Positions 1-16,329 are shown, counted from the first letter of the stretch. The stretch is DNA of 64,000 nt from Zeus faber (GCA_960531495.1 OY482849.1:31705518-31769517), one strand, 5' to 3'. Notes: generated from the letters alone by a model not told the origin. Numbers and translations: made by a program.

Positions 1-323
1 GTGACAGTCAGAAACTTAACAGCAGCGTCGTTTGTTTGAACTCCAAAATGACTCAAGGCTTGAACTCTTCTGGTTTGGGCTCTGGAGGTTTTTCTCAAAA
101 TCTCTTGATTCTCGTGTACATGCTGTTTCTCCTCGGAGGAGGATGTTTCAACGCTTGTCTCGTTATGGTGACGTGTTAACCCGTGGAGGAGCTGCACCTC
201 TGAAATGATGGATCAGGCGCTCGGCTCAACACCTAGATATCATAGAGTCGATTCCCACTTGGAATAACTACTGAATGACTGCTTCAGTCCTAGTAGTATT
301 CAGAGACATTGTTCTTTTCGCAG
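1..323 (+). other. 3' end of an upstream gene: intron, possibly with part of a penultimate exon
   Basis: This stretch precedes the acidic terminal exon and ends in a splice acceptor (ttcttttcgcag, ending at 323). A frame starting at position 3 stays open to a stop at about 177 and is rich in Ser, Asn and Leu, so the first 110 or so bases could be coding. No convincing donor was seen, so I treat this as intron with an uncertain exon. The remainder, 180-323, shows nothing else. Confidence 0.3.
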
Positions 324-451
324 AGGAAGACTCTCCCACAACAATGGATGTGCAGGACGATGGAGACTCAGACCGGGAGGCAGTCAGTGCTCCTGCCAAG
401 CGCCGGCGACCGATGCTCCTCCTCGACGACGATGAAGATGATGACGATTAG
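324..451 (+). CDS. Terminal coding exon of a nuclear protein with an acidic tail; possibly TIMELESS (partial)
   Basis: The exon follows acceptor AG at 322-323 and reads, after two bases that finish a split codon, to a TAG at 449-451. The 41 or so residues are acidic, then carry a basic cluster (AKRRRP, nuclear-localisation-like), then end in a run of Asp/Glu (LLLDDDEDDDD). Human TIMELESS, a replication-fork and checkpoint protein, also ends with a basic patch followed by EDDEDD, and it lies in the same human 12q13 region as SUOX and MMP19, which are found further right. That makes TIMELESS my best guess. Only the tail is visible and acidic tails are common in nuclear proteins, so the name is an inference and the symbol is left blank. 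The rest of the gene lies left of the window. Confidence 0.45.
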
Positions 452-854
452 TGGGCGCTGCTCAGCTGTGGATAAGTTGTGGGTCCTGCACACACACGCT
501 GTGATGGTTGCAAAATGTAACAAGGGGTTTGTTGGTCGTCAAGACTGTTCCAAGATCAGGAGAAGCTGAAAATATGGTCGATCCTAAATTTAAAAAAAAA
601 CAAAAAAAAAAAACACTCTGAGATCAAAGGGACACCAACAATTGTTCTTATAAGATGTTCTCGTACATCAACATTTTGTTAGTGAGTGAGTGTGTGACCA
701 GCTAGCATTGCAACTAGTAGATATGTCCATCAGGCTAACACAATATATTTTCAAATGTATCTTTAAATGGGTGAAATACTTGTATTACTTGTAATACTTG
801 TATTAAAGAAAATGCCTTTTTTTTTTTTTTTTTTTTTTCTTTTGCATATTGATG

Positions 855-860
855 AATAAA
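855..860 (+). terminator. Poly-A signal of the leftmost gene
   Basis: AATAAA lies about 400 bases after the TAG at 451, within an AT-rich 3' untranslated region that also has an A-run (590-611) and a T-run (817-838). It is the first canonical signal after the stop codon. Confidence 0.5.
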
Positions 861-2547
861 TTCTCAGTTTTCCTAAGTGTCACATTGGCACATTTCCTGG
901 TGGTGTATGTTACTCCCTCGAGGGCATGTTATTGTAATGACCAGCTCATGCTCTTGATTGCAGCGCTGCTTTTATTTCTTCACTTTTGTTAAATTATTTG
1001 CACATGTATTTATTCAAATCTGCATGACGCAAAGCGTTTAACCAGTTCCGTCCGCATATCCGTTGAGAAAATGTGACTGTCCTCCTGAAGTTTTAAATGT
1101 CCCTGCGCGTTTACAACCCCAGCAACACAATGCTTTGGCCGTGAGTTTCAGCTGTTTGTCTGTTCTGTGCGAGTACATCGGGAGCAAGGGGGGGGGGGGG
1201 GGGGACAAAATCGGGTCAAAATCCCTGTGTGTCTGCACGTACTCGACCAGTAAAGCTGATTCTGATCGTATAACCCGATAAGGAATCTGCACCTAAATCG
1301 CGCACAAAAGCCTACGGTGTCTAATCAGAGTTCTTTTTTTTTTTTTTTTTCGTGACCCTTTCATGTGTGCAGTCGGATGCCTCCAGCCTCCTGCCTTCCT
1401 CCCCGTGTGGTGGGGGGGGGCGGCGCTCTCTTTTGTCCTCACATCTGGGCTATGTTAGTGACTTCCTGTTACAGCATCTGGTCAACCCCCCCCATCCACA
1501 AAAATCTCAGGCGGATCCGCGAGTTGACGGGCGGCTGTGGAGGCACGCTCGCGCCGATGCTTGTCGGTGGGTGCGGTTTGAGGAGTCGCCGCTCGCTTTG
1601 CAAATACGTGGAGGAGTTGATTAGAGATCCAGAGCGGGGCCCGTCGGCGGCGCGTCCCAGAAGACATGTTTAGACACAAAAAAAAAAAAGTGACTTTCCC
1701 CAACACGCCTGACCAGGTTGGAAAGGGTCCCCGCTGAGTCCTAATACAGATGTATGCAAAGTGTGCCGGTTCCTAAATCTTGTTCAAACCTTTTGAAATC
1801 TAAAAGCGATTTCCAGGCGGGCGTCTCGACGAGCGAGGGAGCCTTGTTTATCCGTCCAAGAAGGGTTGACGGGAGGAGTCGGCCTTGAATTCCGTTGTGA
1901 AATGTGTACAAACAAATCCAGCCGTCCTTAGACATTCTTTACGATGGGCATCTTAACCTTTGTGCGTTTTATTTTGGGTTGGTGTTTACGACAGGCTACG
2001 TGACTAACTGGTTTTGATCTGGTGTCAAAGTGGAGAAAGAAATTACCAAGACCGACCGGGTGATAACATCCTCCGCTTGGGCCTGGGCACCAAGAGCAAA
2101 TATATCCTTCCCAAATGAAAATAGAGCATTATTAATAATAATATCAAAGATCTTTCTGCATTTAAAAAATCAACAATTAACTGATTCATTGTTATCAATG
2201 CCTTTATTACTGTAATTAACCAAACAGATATCTTAGTGAAAGTGTAAGAAGTAAATAAAATATAATAAACTTTTTATAGCATCTCTAAAAACAAAGTTAT
2301 GAAGTGCTTTACTGGACAGTGGATAGCCAAATGTGCAAAGTTAAACATCAGATAAAACAGAATATGAGCAAAGCACAAATATGCAAGACAGAGCAATCAA
2401 TAAAGCACAGGACAATAAAACGGCAGCTTCAGGTAAAAGCTGAAGCTCAAAAAAAAAAAGTTTTAAGAGATTTACAATTTACTGATCTTGCGAACCTGGT
2501 GTCCTCAGCGTCCAGGGCTCTTCATGGTCACTTTTTAACTGAGTGCA
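861..2547. other. Intergenic, no gene recognised
   Basis: I see no exon with homology or a convincing splice pair. The stretch has a 14-base G-run near 1190, a T-run near 1335-1350, and a somewhat GC-rich patch at 1380-1660. Short open frames on both strands here are unsupported. Confidence 0.5.
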
Positions 2548-2815
2548 ACTCACAACATTAAAACCGGTGACAGGTGAAGTGAATAACATTGATCAGCGAG
2601 TGAACAGTCAGTTCTTGAAGTGGATGTGTTGGAAGCAGGAAAAATGGTCAAGCGTAAGGATCTGAGCCAACTTGACAAGGAGCACATTGTGATGCTAGAC
2701 GACTGGGTCAGAGCATCTCCAAAACCACAGGTCTTGTGGAGTGTTCCCGGTATGCAGTGGTTACTACCTACTACAGGTGGTCCAAGTAAGGACAACCGGT
2801 GACAGGGTCATGGGC
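2548..2815 (+). mobile_element. Tc1/mariner-like element fragment (left end)
   Basis: The fragment begins with a terminal sequence (CATTAAAACCGGTGACAGG) whose inverse closes another copy at 60790-60825. From 2598 to 2800 it matches the copy at 59938-60140 almost base for base, including the frame that reads [20 protein letters not shown]. It stops near 2815, before the catalytic domain. Only the left terminus and the N-terminal transposase coding part remain, so it is a dead fragment. The family is Tc1/mariner by the DDE signatures of the longer copy. Confidence 0.7.
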
Positions 2816-2819
2816 ATGT

Positions 2820-3575
2820 GGGGCTAATATCTATATACTGTATATATACAATATCTATATACTGTATACAATATCTAATACTGTATATATTTCCAGTGGG
2901 AGTGACAAGGATGGAGAGGATTAAGAATGAGTACATTAGAGGGACAGCTCAGGTTGGACTCTGGTGGAAAAGTGAGAGAGGCCAGATTGAGATGGTTTGG
3001 ACACGTGTGTAGGAGGGATGAGGATGGAGCTGCCAGGCAAGAGGGAAAGAGGAAGCCAAAGAGAAGCTTGATGGATGTGCTGAGGGAGGACATGCAGGCG
3101 GTTGGTGTCAGGGTGGAGGATGCTCCGCGGTGGCGACCCCTAACGGGAGCAGCCCAAAGGAGAAGAAATACCGTGTATATACAATATCTGTATACTTAAA
3201 TATACAATACCTATACACTGTATATACACAATATCTATATACTGTATACAATATCTGTATACTGTTTATATCCAAAATCTATTCTGTATTTATACAATTA
3301 ACTTGTATACTGTATATATGTATACTGTATATATACAGTATCTGTATACTTAAATATACAAAATCGATATACTGTGTGTGTATATATATACAATATTTGT
3401 ATATTGTATCTATACAATATATACTGTATAGATACAATATCTGTATACTGTATATATATATACAATATTGTATACTGTTTATATAGAATATATACTGTGT
3501 ATATATACAATATATTATACTGTATATATACAATGTATGTATTCTGTATATATATACTGTTTGTTCAAAAGATAT
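2820..3575. repeat. AT-rich satellite built on TATAC / GTATA words
   Basis: Imperfect repeats of words such as ACTGTATATATACAATATC fill 2820-2892 and 3168-3560. They read similarly on both strands and can form many small hairpins. A LINE 3' fragment (2893-3165) interrupts them. Open frames rich in Tyr and Ile here only reflect the repeat. Confidence 0.8.
2893..3165 (+). mobile_element. RTE-like LINE, 3' end fragment
   Basis: In broken frames it encodes the end of a reverse transcriptase ORF: VTRMERIKNEYIR, then KVREARLRWFGHVCRRDED, then SLMDVLREDMQAVGVR. It finishes with the characteristic tail GGCGACCCCTAACGGGAGCA. The same protein end is seen on the minus strand at 40235-40560. The frames are shifted relative to each other, so it is a 5'-truncated, non-functional copy. 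It sits inside an AT satellite. Confidence 0.8.
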
Positions 3576-3579
3576 GGGA

Positions 3580-4815
3580 CGGGAGAGGAGAGGTGTATGT
3601 GTGTGTGTAAAAAGGGGGAGAGAGGTGGAGTAACAGGGAGGGAAGAAGGGAGGGAGAGGGTAAAAGGGAGAGAGAGGTGGAGTAAAAGGAAGGGACAGGG
3701 AGTGAGGGAGAGGGGAGAGTGGGGGGTTAGGGAGTAAAATGGAGGGGGGAGGGAGGGGAGAAAGTAAAAGGGAGAGGAAGGGATGAGGGAGTAAAAGGGG
3801 GGAGGGCCAGAGTGAGGGAGTAAAAGGATGGGAGGGAGGGGGAGGGGGGGAGAGGTAGGGACAGGGAGTGAGGGTGTAATAAGGGAGGGGGGGGTTTAAG
3901 GGGGAGAGAGGGAAGGGAGTAAAAGGGAAGGGGGAGAGAGGGAGTAAAAGGGAGGGAGAGGGAGGGGAGAGGGTAAAAGGGAAGGGGGGAGTAAAATGGG
4001 GGGGTGGGGGGAGAGGGAGGGACAGGGAGTGAAGGAGTAAAAGGGGGAGGGCCAGAGTGAGGGAGTAAAAGGGAGGGTGGGAGAGCGGTGGAGTAAAAGG
4101 GAGGGAGAGAGAGGAAGGGATGAGGGAGTAAAATAGGGGGGAGAGGGAGGGACAGGGAGGGAGGGAGTAAAAGAGGGGAGGGGCAGAGTGAGGGAGTAAA
4201 AGGGAGGGTGGGAGAAAAAGAGGGTAAAAGGATGGGAGGGAGAGGGAGAGAGGGGTAATGGGGGGGAGGTAGGAATAGGGAGGGAGAGGTAGGGACAGGG
4301 AGTGAGGGCGTATTAAGGGAGGGGGGGAGAGGTTAAAAGGGGGAGAGAGGGAAGGGAATAAAAGGGGGGAGGGGCAGAGTGAGGGAGTAAAAGGATGGGA
4401 GGGAGGGGGAGAGAGGGGTAATAGGGAGGGAGAGGTAGGGACAGGGAGTGAGGGCGTAATAAGGGAGGGGGGGAGAGGTTAAAAGGGGGAGAGAGGGAAG
4501 GGAGTAAAAGGGGGGAGGGGCAGAGTGAGGGAGTAAAAGGATGGGAGGGAGGGGGAGAGAGGGGTAATAGGGAGGGAGAGGTAGGGACAGGGAGTGAGGG
4601 CGTAATAAAGGAGGGGGGGAGAGGGTAAAAGGGGGAGAGAGGGAAGGGAGTAAAAGGGAGGAGGGAGAGGGGGGGAGAGAGAGAGGAAGGGATGAGGGAG
4701 TAAAATGGGGGGGTGGGGGAGAGGGAGGGACAGGGAGTGAGCGCGTAATAAGGGAGGGGGGAGAGAGGGAAGGGAGTAAAAGGGAGGAGGGGGAGTAAAA
4801 GGGAGGGAGAAGTAG
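3580..4815. repeat. Polypurine minisatellite with a 146-base higher-order unit
   Basis: For about 1.2 kb the plus strand is almost only A and G, made of words like GGGAGTAAAAGGGAGG. A larger unit is visible: a GCG landmark inside GAGTGAGGGCGTA recurs at 4308, 4454, 4600 and, slightly changed, at 4743 (spacings 146, 146, 143). A related, more diverged unit starts near 3870. Such mirror-like polypurine tracts can form triplex DNA. The long Pro/Ser/Leu frames on the minus strand are a by-product of the composition. Confidence 0.85.
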
Positions 4816-4829
4816 AACTTGTTGCAGCT

Positions 4830-5420
4830 TCCTCAGCCGCTGTGAGCGGCGCCGCGTCCTGTGCAAATCCAACTGAAAAACCAACGACAGCAGCGTCCAC
4901 TCACAACATTCCTGCTTTTTAGCTTCTCTCTCTTTTTTTTTTTTACTTCATTTCTAACTGCTCCGCCTTTTCGACGCCTTTCGTACATCTTTCCTTTTTT
5001 ATTTTTAGATTTTTTTTTTTTAATGTCGTTATCGCCGTTCTGACCGCGGCTTTCCACAGCTTTTTGGACCCAAACCAGTTCTCCCTGGAAGCCGCCCGCC
5101 GCCGCGTCCGTGTGACGGCCGCTGCCCTGTTTGTCCGGCGCAGGACGGACGCTGTAACGGCCACACGCGGCTGACGGTGAGTTCTCACCGGGGAAACGCA
5201 ACGCAGCGCCACCAACACACAACCAGGCGAGACGAAAGTTTTAGCGTCGAAGGCACCAAACTTTGCCTCTAATTCGCCGAAACAAGCGCGCTCTCCCGTC
5301 CGAAGCCCGCTAACCCGCTCCGCGCTGTGTGTTGAATGACAGCGGCCATGGCGGTTTGGGCATTTACACCAAAGTAAACAACAAGTCGTGTTGTTTACTC
5401 GCATGTTTTATTCATGGCGG
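4830..5420. promoter_or_regulatory. CpG-rich promoter-like patch with a candidate non-coding first exon
   Basis: CpG is frequent between 5040 and 5350 while the flanks are AT-rich, which suggests an unmethylated promoter. A strong donor follows GCGGCTGACG (GTGAGT at 5177-5182), so a plus-strand 5' untranslated exon could end at 5176. A GGCCATGGCGG element, which resembles a YY1 site, lies near 5345. The first plus-strand gene downstream is TMEM198, whose first coding exon starts at an acceptor and therefore needs an upstream non-coding exon. This patch, or the one ending at 14958, could supply it. Transcript data would decide. Confidence 0.35.
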
Positions 5421-9655
<4,235 letters not shown>

Positions 9656-10225
9656 ATTATATAAAATACACAGTGTGTATATATATGCACGCGCATGCAC
9701 CATAGACACGTGACTCTCTTGAAAACACTCATTGTGTCCCTGTTCTTGAAACGACTGTATTTTTTTTTTTTTTTCTCAGCCATTTCTGTAAGTAGCTCTC
9801 CACAGTCTTAATTTGAAAGGACTCTATTGTTCCGACTAAAGTCTTTGGTAGGCATGAATCGAAGGGATTATGAGGCCAAAGAGAGTGAGAAATATGTTGA
9901 GAATATGAAGACACTTGAAAGTGATTGCAGTCTTGACAAAGTGATTTTTCTTTTGTCTTATCTGGGATTTGTGTAGCTATAATAAAGTGTTTTTAAACAC
10001 TCTTGAAATATCGAGGTCAACTGTTCAAGCTGTTAAGTCTGAGTGCTAATATGTCAATGTCAGACTACTTTGAATAGAGTTGCTGTCGATGTGATGAAAT
10101 AAACTGAAGAGCAGGTTTCTGTTACCACCTTCTGTCCCTCTAGACAATTTGTCATTCCCAAACTTGGTGTAGGAATACTAATTGCAGCTATTATCAAAGC
10201 TCCTCCATATTAGGGAGTCCTTTCA

Positions 10226-10230
<5 letters not shown>

Positions 10231-10262
<32 letters not shown>

Positions 10263-10271
10263 CTCTCTCTC
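10231..10271. repeat. (CT)n microsatellite
   Basis: About 20 CT units with one or two interruptions near 10261. Confidence 0.9.
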
Positions 10272-13200
10272 TACCCCTTTTGGCTTGTCCCCCTCTGTCT
10301 GATCCACCGTCTTTTGGTCGTACATTCAAACCGCATTTATACATGTTGTGCACTCTCCCTAAATATTACAAGGGACACATTCGATTCCCTGTATCAGCTG
10401 AAGTGGAAGCAAATGATATGTTGGGACGGCGAAAAGTATTGCTGTACGATTTAAGGATGGTATTCAGGAACATATTTTTACAATTTTACTAAATCGAGAT
10501 GTCTTCAAAATAAATCAACACATTGAAATGCAGTAGAGCAACTGACACCATATCATACGTCATATATCCTAACGGCTGACAGGTTCAACATGTTCCAGCG
10601 AAATACAACTCCTCACTACGTTTACCACCCACGTATTAAATTACGTATTAAACAAAGAATCACAATTGTACCAGCTGTACCTAAGGCTTCATTTATATTT
10701 CCTCACTTCAGCCAACGCAAAATGCTGAGCCCAACCCTCTGCTGCGCTTAGTTTGTGTCTTCCCAGGAACCAGCGATAGAGAACCCGCAGCAGAGGAGGC
10801 TCTGTGTGTGTGTGAAAGGGCAACAGGTGAAAAGAGAATGTTTACATCGTGTTATTTTTCCGTGGTGTCAAACGTTACAGTTTGACATGCTGCGGTCATG
10901 GGAGTGACGCTTTCTGTAGCTCTCGATCACACACGACCTTAAAGGACGAGCGGCAGGCTGGGAAACCTTGGTTATATCTTGTGTGACTCGGTCGCCAGGG
11001 TTTTGAAGATATTTTACTAGAACATCACTGTTTCTGCGATGAAGAATTCAAATATAGATCCAAACATAGTTTGATTGTTATAGTTTTGAAATATAAAATA
11101 GAAACAAGACAGCATTTTATAGACACCTTCTCTCCGCTCCATTTTGTATATTTGTTGCTGTGAATGCTAAACTCTGTACTTTTGTTTTATAATATTATTT
11201 TATGCATAAAAATGCCCATGTTAACAGGTGTGGCTGTGTGAAAGTAGGTATCTGAAAAGTTAAATGCTGAAAGGTGACTGAGGACATTTCTAGGTTGTGT
11301 TATTCACACGTGTGAGTTTCACACAGTACTGATAGTGATAATCTGATTGTAGTCATGACAGAAATGGTGGATATTGTGTTAAAATCCTGTACGCTTCTCT
11401 TTTCTACAAGGTGGTCTACTTTGCAAATGAAAACCCTAATTTTCCAGTCAAATGAACTTGGCAGGATTGTTGTGCAGGTTCCTACTGACGTGTTTTCTAA
11501 ACCATTTACATAACAATACGGCAGAAAACGGCTTAAAATTCTGTTGGCCTCATCCATTAACGCAATTTTATGTAACCGATGTTCTAATAAAATATGTCGG
11601 GATCCTTGGGATTTCAAGGCATCAAATGAATTATTTACTGCGTAATGCCAATTTCAGAAATTGTCATAATTCTAATAATAATTTTTCCAGACAGGAATAA
11701 GAAACTATGAGGAGGCTGTATGTGTCTATTGACTCAACATTGGACTCTTACGCTAAATATAAAACTTTGTGACTTTCATAAAATCTTGTAACAATGGCCG
11801 AGACACAACCAGCAATATACGCTAATAAAGAACATGTTAGACAAACTTTTTTTTTTTTTACTATTTTGAATGTGTTGGCTTGAGAACCATTACTGGCTGT
11901 GGTACTGAGCCAGGGTTTAGTCCCGGTGTTGGTGAGTTGGTTTCTTCATCAGCTTTTCGTTTTCTATAGCTTTTTTGTTCTACGTGACAGTATGCCGCAA
12001 AAAGCCGTCCGAGGAACAAAACATCTGTTTTGTTCCTCGAAACCAGTGGGATCCTGCCGTTAGGCAGTGAAGGGAAGCCTCTCCGTTCCGAATCCGTTTT
12101 GCTTGTCTCTGCCCCGGGGCCCAAAGGGAAGGTCAGTCGCAGCGCACTACGTTCTGATGAGCTGCACTTCCTCTGCTGGGCCTCAGCTCACTGTCATGGA
12201 GAGGAAGCTCTGGAGTGGCAAACTGCCTCCGAGGATGGGAGCAGATGTAAAATGGCTTTAGCAAACATATTTTTATATTTTTTTAGTATAGCAGGAAAAG
12301 CATTTGAAATAATCAGCCGACCATTTTGTCGGTGCCGTCCATACATTTTCTTGTCCATCCTCGATCAGCCCTTTTGCTGTAGGCTCAGTCAAGGGTGCCT
12401 TGATTTATGGCTGCAACTGTGGTTTGTAGGCCCCTCCGCATCACTTATAGTCAGGCAGAAACCATGGCCGCCTCCCAAGCAGTCTTCAGACAGCCAGGAC
12501 ATACCATCGCAAGTTTTTCGGCTACTCAGCTGGCCCCGAACATCAAGCCAATTCATCCCTCCAAGCCTTGACTGGAATCACACACACCCAGCCCCTTGAT
12601 CAAACACGCCCAAATTAGCTATGTGGGGAACTTGTAGTCTGCCTTAGCAATGTGTCAACAGCTGAGGACCAAAGTCCCCGCTATTCTGACCCCAGAAATG
12701 TGGGTGCTTAGAGGAGTAGGAGACCATCTTAAATGTGTGCTTTGTTTTAGGAGTTGTACAAGCTTTATCAACGCAGATAGAGGACATTAAGCTGCTTTAG
12801 CCTTTGATTCATCAAAGCACCGACAAAGTAAGAATTGTAACTTCTATTTCGTTTTCTTCTGCGTTATCCTTATTTTAAGCATTTAGTCAGACATTGCAAT
12901 AGTGTGAGTCAGTGACAACAATTTTGGGTCAAGTCTTTTGCCAGATTGTTTAGATATAAGGTTCCGCTTCTCGCATGAGACCCCTCGGTGCATCATTCAC
13001 ACACTCTCCCAAAGTGACTTGGCATCTATCTCAAAGCAAACACTAAGAACCTTTCCATCCCCTTAGTGCACTCCACCATCTTTAGGCGGTCGGCCTTTTA
13101 CCCAGCATGGCTTGCTCCCAGTGCCAGAAAGAGGTCATGGAGTGGGCCTCAGCGTCTTTGTTTTGCCTCATAATGGCTCCATTCTCCGAGGGAAGCATGG

Positions 13201-13782
13201 ACTTCCAAGCCTGCCAGACACAGGACACCACTGTGACTTACTCAGCAGCAGCATGAGGGGCACACACGCAGACCTCTCTGAAAATATAGATTACAGAACT
13301 AATGACTGAAAGAACTTAAACTACTGCTTTCACTAGTAACCACATCGACTCTTGTTTAAACAAGCACAGTGCGATTTGGCTGTAACCAAATTGAGGGTCA
13401 ATTTTAAGTGCATTGTAGTTACAAAAACCACTGCGAGTACTAAGAATATCTGTACTTAGAAATTGCTATTGGCTATTAATAAAGGTTTATTTGCTGTATA
13501 TTGAGGTGTAAAAAAAAAAACACTCTTCCCATTGTGCCCAATAGAAAAGGCCTTCCCCATTTAAATGGAAACTTTTCGCTAACTGGTAACAGCGGGGGTT
13601 TAGTTCAATGATGTGATCATCCTGATGTAATTACAGCTAAAGGAAACAAACATTTGTAGAAATCTACAAAATGAAAATGTATAGTTATATACAAACTGTG
13701 TGCCAAAGAACAGCCAGCAAGGAAAAATGGAATTTAATGGCATGTCAATGGCATTTGCCACGTTATTATTTTTACATTGACG

Positions 13783-13784
13783 TG

Positions 13785-13825
<41 letters not shown>
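13783..13825. repeat. (GTGC)n tetranucleotide repeat
   Basis: About nine GTGC units followed by a short GCGC alternating stretch, which favours Z-DNA. Confidence 0.9.
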
Positions 13826-14859
13826 GCCCGCGCGCGTGCATGTCTCCTCCTATATACACCTCCTACAATAACCTACACTTGATATATTTCATCTATTTGT
13901 GTTGTGTATTTTAAGTCCAAGGAAACAAACTCAACTCAAACTCAATGTTGACCCGAACTCAACGTAACAAAAGTTGGGCTGACAGACGCGCAGAGCGCAG
14001 GCAGCGGACCCTGATCGGAAGTGCACCCTGGGAAAACACATCGTCCCTCTATCCCCCAGAGCAGCTTTCCAAATGAACCCAGCTGGCCCAGGCACAGGTG
14101 TTTCATTTTCACCCCGACCAGGTGGCGTCAGAGGGGCGTCCAAACATGATACTCAGGCTACGGTTACGCTCACAGGGAGGAAGAAAAACCAAAGTCAACG
14201 AAACACGCTCAGTACAAACTGCGTCCTTTTTAAGGCCGCCTTAGGGGCAGCAGAGAATTTGGCTCTTTGTTTTGGATTGGCTGAAGTTATGATGAAAATT
14301 ATACTGTAGTCTTGATTACATAAACATGTCCTTCCAACAGTGCTAATTTTGGTGGGGTTTAAATTTAGACTTATTTTTGCTTCCTTTGAGTTCACTTTGT
14401 TTTGTGCTGCTATAGTTTGTGATGTTAGTTTACATCATTTTTAGTATTTATTTTTACTCCTAGGGTTCATACTTTTTAGGGTGTCTCTACGGTTTGGACC
14501 AAAGAATGGACCTGTGAGGTCACATGACCAGTTTCAAGATATTTTTTCACATTAGTTTCTCCCTTGGAAAACAAATTAGCCTCCAGCCGGATCAATCTGG
14601 TGCTCGAGAGACGGGTTCTATGAACTACTATGACACAGAGCTACTCGTAAAAAAAGAGAGAACTTTCCAATGGACTCAAATTTTTTCCGTGCAAAGTAAT
14701 GGCCAGGTTGTGATATGTATCTGTGTTCCCGAAACAAAGAACAAATAACAGCTTTAGTGGACCCTACGTTCTGAACAAAAGCCCGTGTTTATGGCACAGA
14801 AATCTTTCTGAGTTGTGAGAGAGAGAGAGAGAAAAAAAAAAAAAAAACCTCGAGATAAG

Positions 14860-14958
14860 GTCGCCAGTGAGCATGACAAGGAGAGAAGGGAAAGATTGTT
14901 GGCGAGCGGATGAGGAGAAAAGCCAGCGAGCCGACTGTTTCTCCCGGGTCGAAAAAAC
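14860..14958 (+). promoter_or_regulatory. Candidate non-coding 5' exon for TMEM198
   Basis: A consensus donor (GTGAGT at 14959-14964) follows a stretch of moderate GC content with CpGs. The next plus-strand acceptor with a coding exon is at 16307-16308. This is a weak inference from splice-site sequence only. Confidence 0.2.
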
Positions 14959-15014
14959 GTGAGTTAGCTGTAATCTGAGAGGAACTCAGATGAGATCATG
15001 ACGGAGGCTTTCCA

Positions 15015-15091
15015 GTCCACCCTGAGCCCCCGGCCCCACCACCACCACCCCCCGGGGGTGGTGGTGGTGGGGCCGGGGGCTCAGGGTGGAC
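15015..15091. repeat. Perfect palindrome, 38-base arms, 1-base centre
   Basis: The arm at 15015-15052 is exactly complementary, reversed, to 15054-15091, with the single C at 15053 between them. The arm begins GTCCACCCTGAGCCCCCGG and ends in CACCACCACCACCCCC. Pairing fails at the next base outward on each side (14/92). It would form a very stable GC-rich hairpin. Confidence 0.95.
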
Positions 15092-16308
15092 GAGCTTAAC
15101 CTCTCACACATTTATCCCACACTTCCACGCAATCAGATACGACATGTCTGATATGAAAACAAAGAATAATACGGTTAGAATAATAGGGTTTAAATCTACA
15201 GCGTGAAAAACAACTCCACCTTTCCACAGCCGTCTATTGTAGACCGATAATGTGTTAACTAGATGGCATCACAATTGTATTGAGAGCTAAAATCGATCTC
15301 CCTCAATCCTGGGACCGACGGCGGCCCCCGTGTGAAAGGCGAGCCGTCGCCGTCTCGCGGTGTGTCGGACTGTTTTGTCTACGTCCATAGAAACCCCGGA
15401 GAATGTGGCTCTGTGTACAACGCTGCGCGGGCGTAGGTGTGTGACAGCCGCACATACAGAGTAACTATGGAGAAGTCACAGTTGGCATGAAGATTTCGCA
15501 CTTCCCTCGCGGTCTGGGGGAAGGAGTGGGGAGAGAAAAAAAAACGCCGGGGAGGGCGCCGAGGTTTGACAGCCACAGGTAGTGTGTTGAGGCCTGGTGG
15601 AAGGGGTGCTGGTTTTGATTTTGATGCTCACAAACACAACTATTCACACGCTTTTCTTAAACCACGGCGGTTTATTTCTTCTTCGTCTTCATTTCTTGCT
15701 TCCTTACTTTTGTGGAAAGCGATTCTTTCTGACAGAAGCAGAACCAGTGGAGGTGGCGTGTTTGACATTATCATTTCAGTGGCTTGAAGTGGCGATCCAT
15801 ACAACCGTTTGTGTTGGGTGGATTACCCAGAGTGCCATTCCAGTTTTGTTTGTTTTTTCTTGATATCCATTGTTGCCCTCGTCTTCGCTCGCAGACACGA
15901 GCTCTCTTTCTTTTCTTTTGTCTTCTTCTGATCGATTAGGGGATTTATTTATTTATTTTTTTATCCGAGGGTGCGGTTCTTTTTGCTGAATATTTCCAGA
16001 TATCAAGAGTTTGCCGAGCAGGACGAGCTACGCTGCTGTTTCAGATCCACCAGGGATGCCTTTCACTTTGTGCACGCCCAGCCTATAGAGGAGCGCATGC
16101 ATAACACGAGTACATTGAATGGTTGTTTCTTATGAAGTGCCAACTCAATAAGCATGGGGAAATATCGACACGCCAGCATTTTTTAACAAAGTAATGTTAC
16201 GGATTACCTCTTTAAATACTCTTAAATTGTGTTAAGGTCATGGTCATTGTTGTGTACATCGGGGATCTATGACTTATCCCGGCTCCCTGTCGTCTCTTCT
16301 CTTCGCAG
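15092..16308. other. No gene seen; upstream or intronic to TMEM198
   Basis: Contains a modest CpG-bearing patch near 15310-15440 and T-rich pyrimidine stretches before the acceptor at 16307-16308. No further exon was recognised. Confidence 0.4.
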
Positions 16309-16329
16309 TCACCCACGCTGCTCCGATGG

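Noticed and set aside
4308..4745. Regular spacing that could suggest a CRISPR array
   Set aside because: Units are contiguous tandem repeats without unique spacers, in a vertebrate genome.
4313..4900. Pro/Ser/Leu-rich minus-strand frames
   Set aside because: They follow from the polypurine minisatellite read on its pyrimidine strand; the repeats differ in length and there is no gene context.
4943..5404. 153-codon minus-strand frame through the CpG patch
   Set aside because: Basic low-complexity composition, runs into poly-Lys from a T-run, no homology; CpG-rich promoters often hold such frames.
12030..12599. 189-codon plus-strand frame
   Set aside because: No recognisable domain and no flanking splice signals; AT-rich stretches inside argue against coding.
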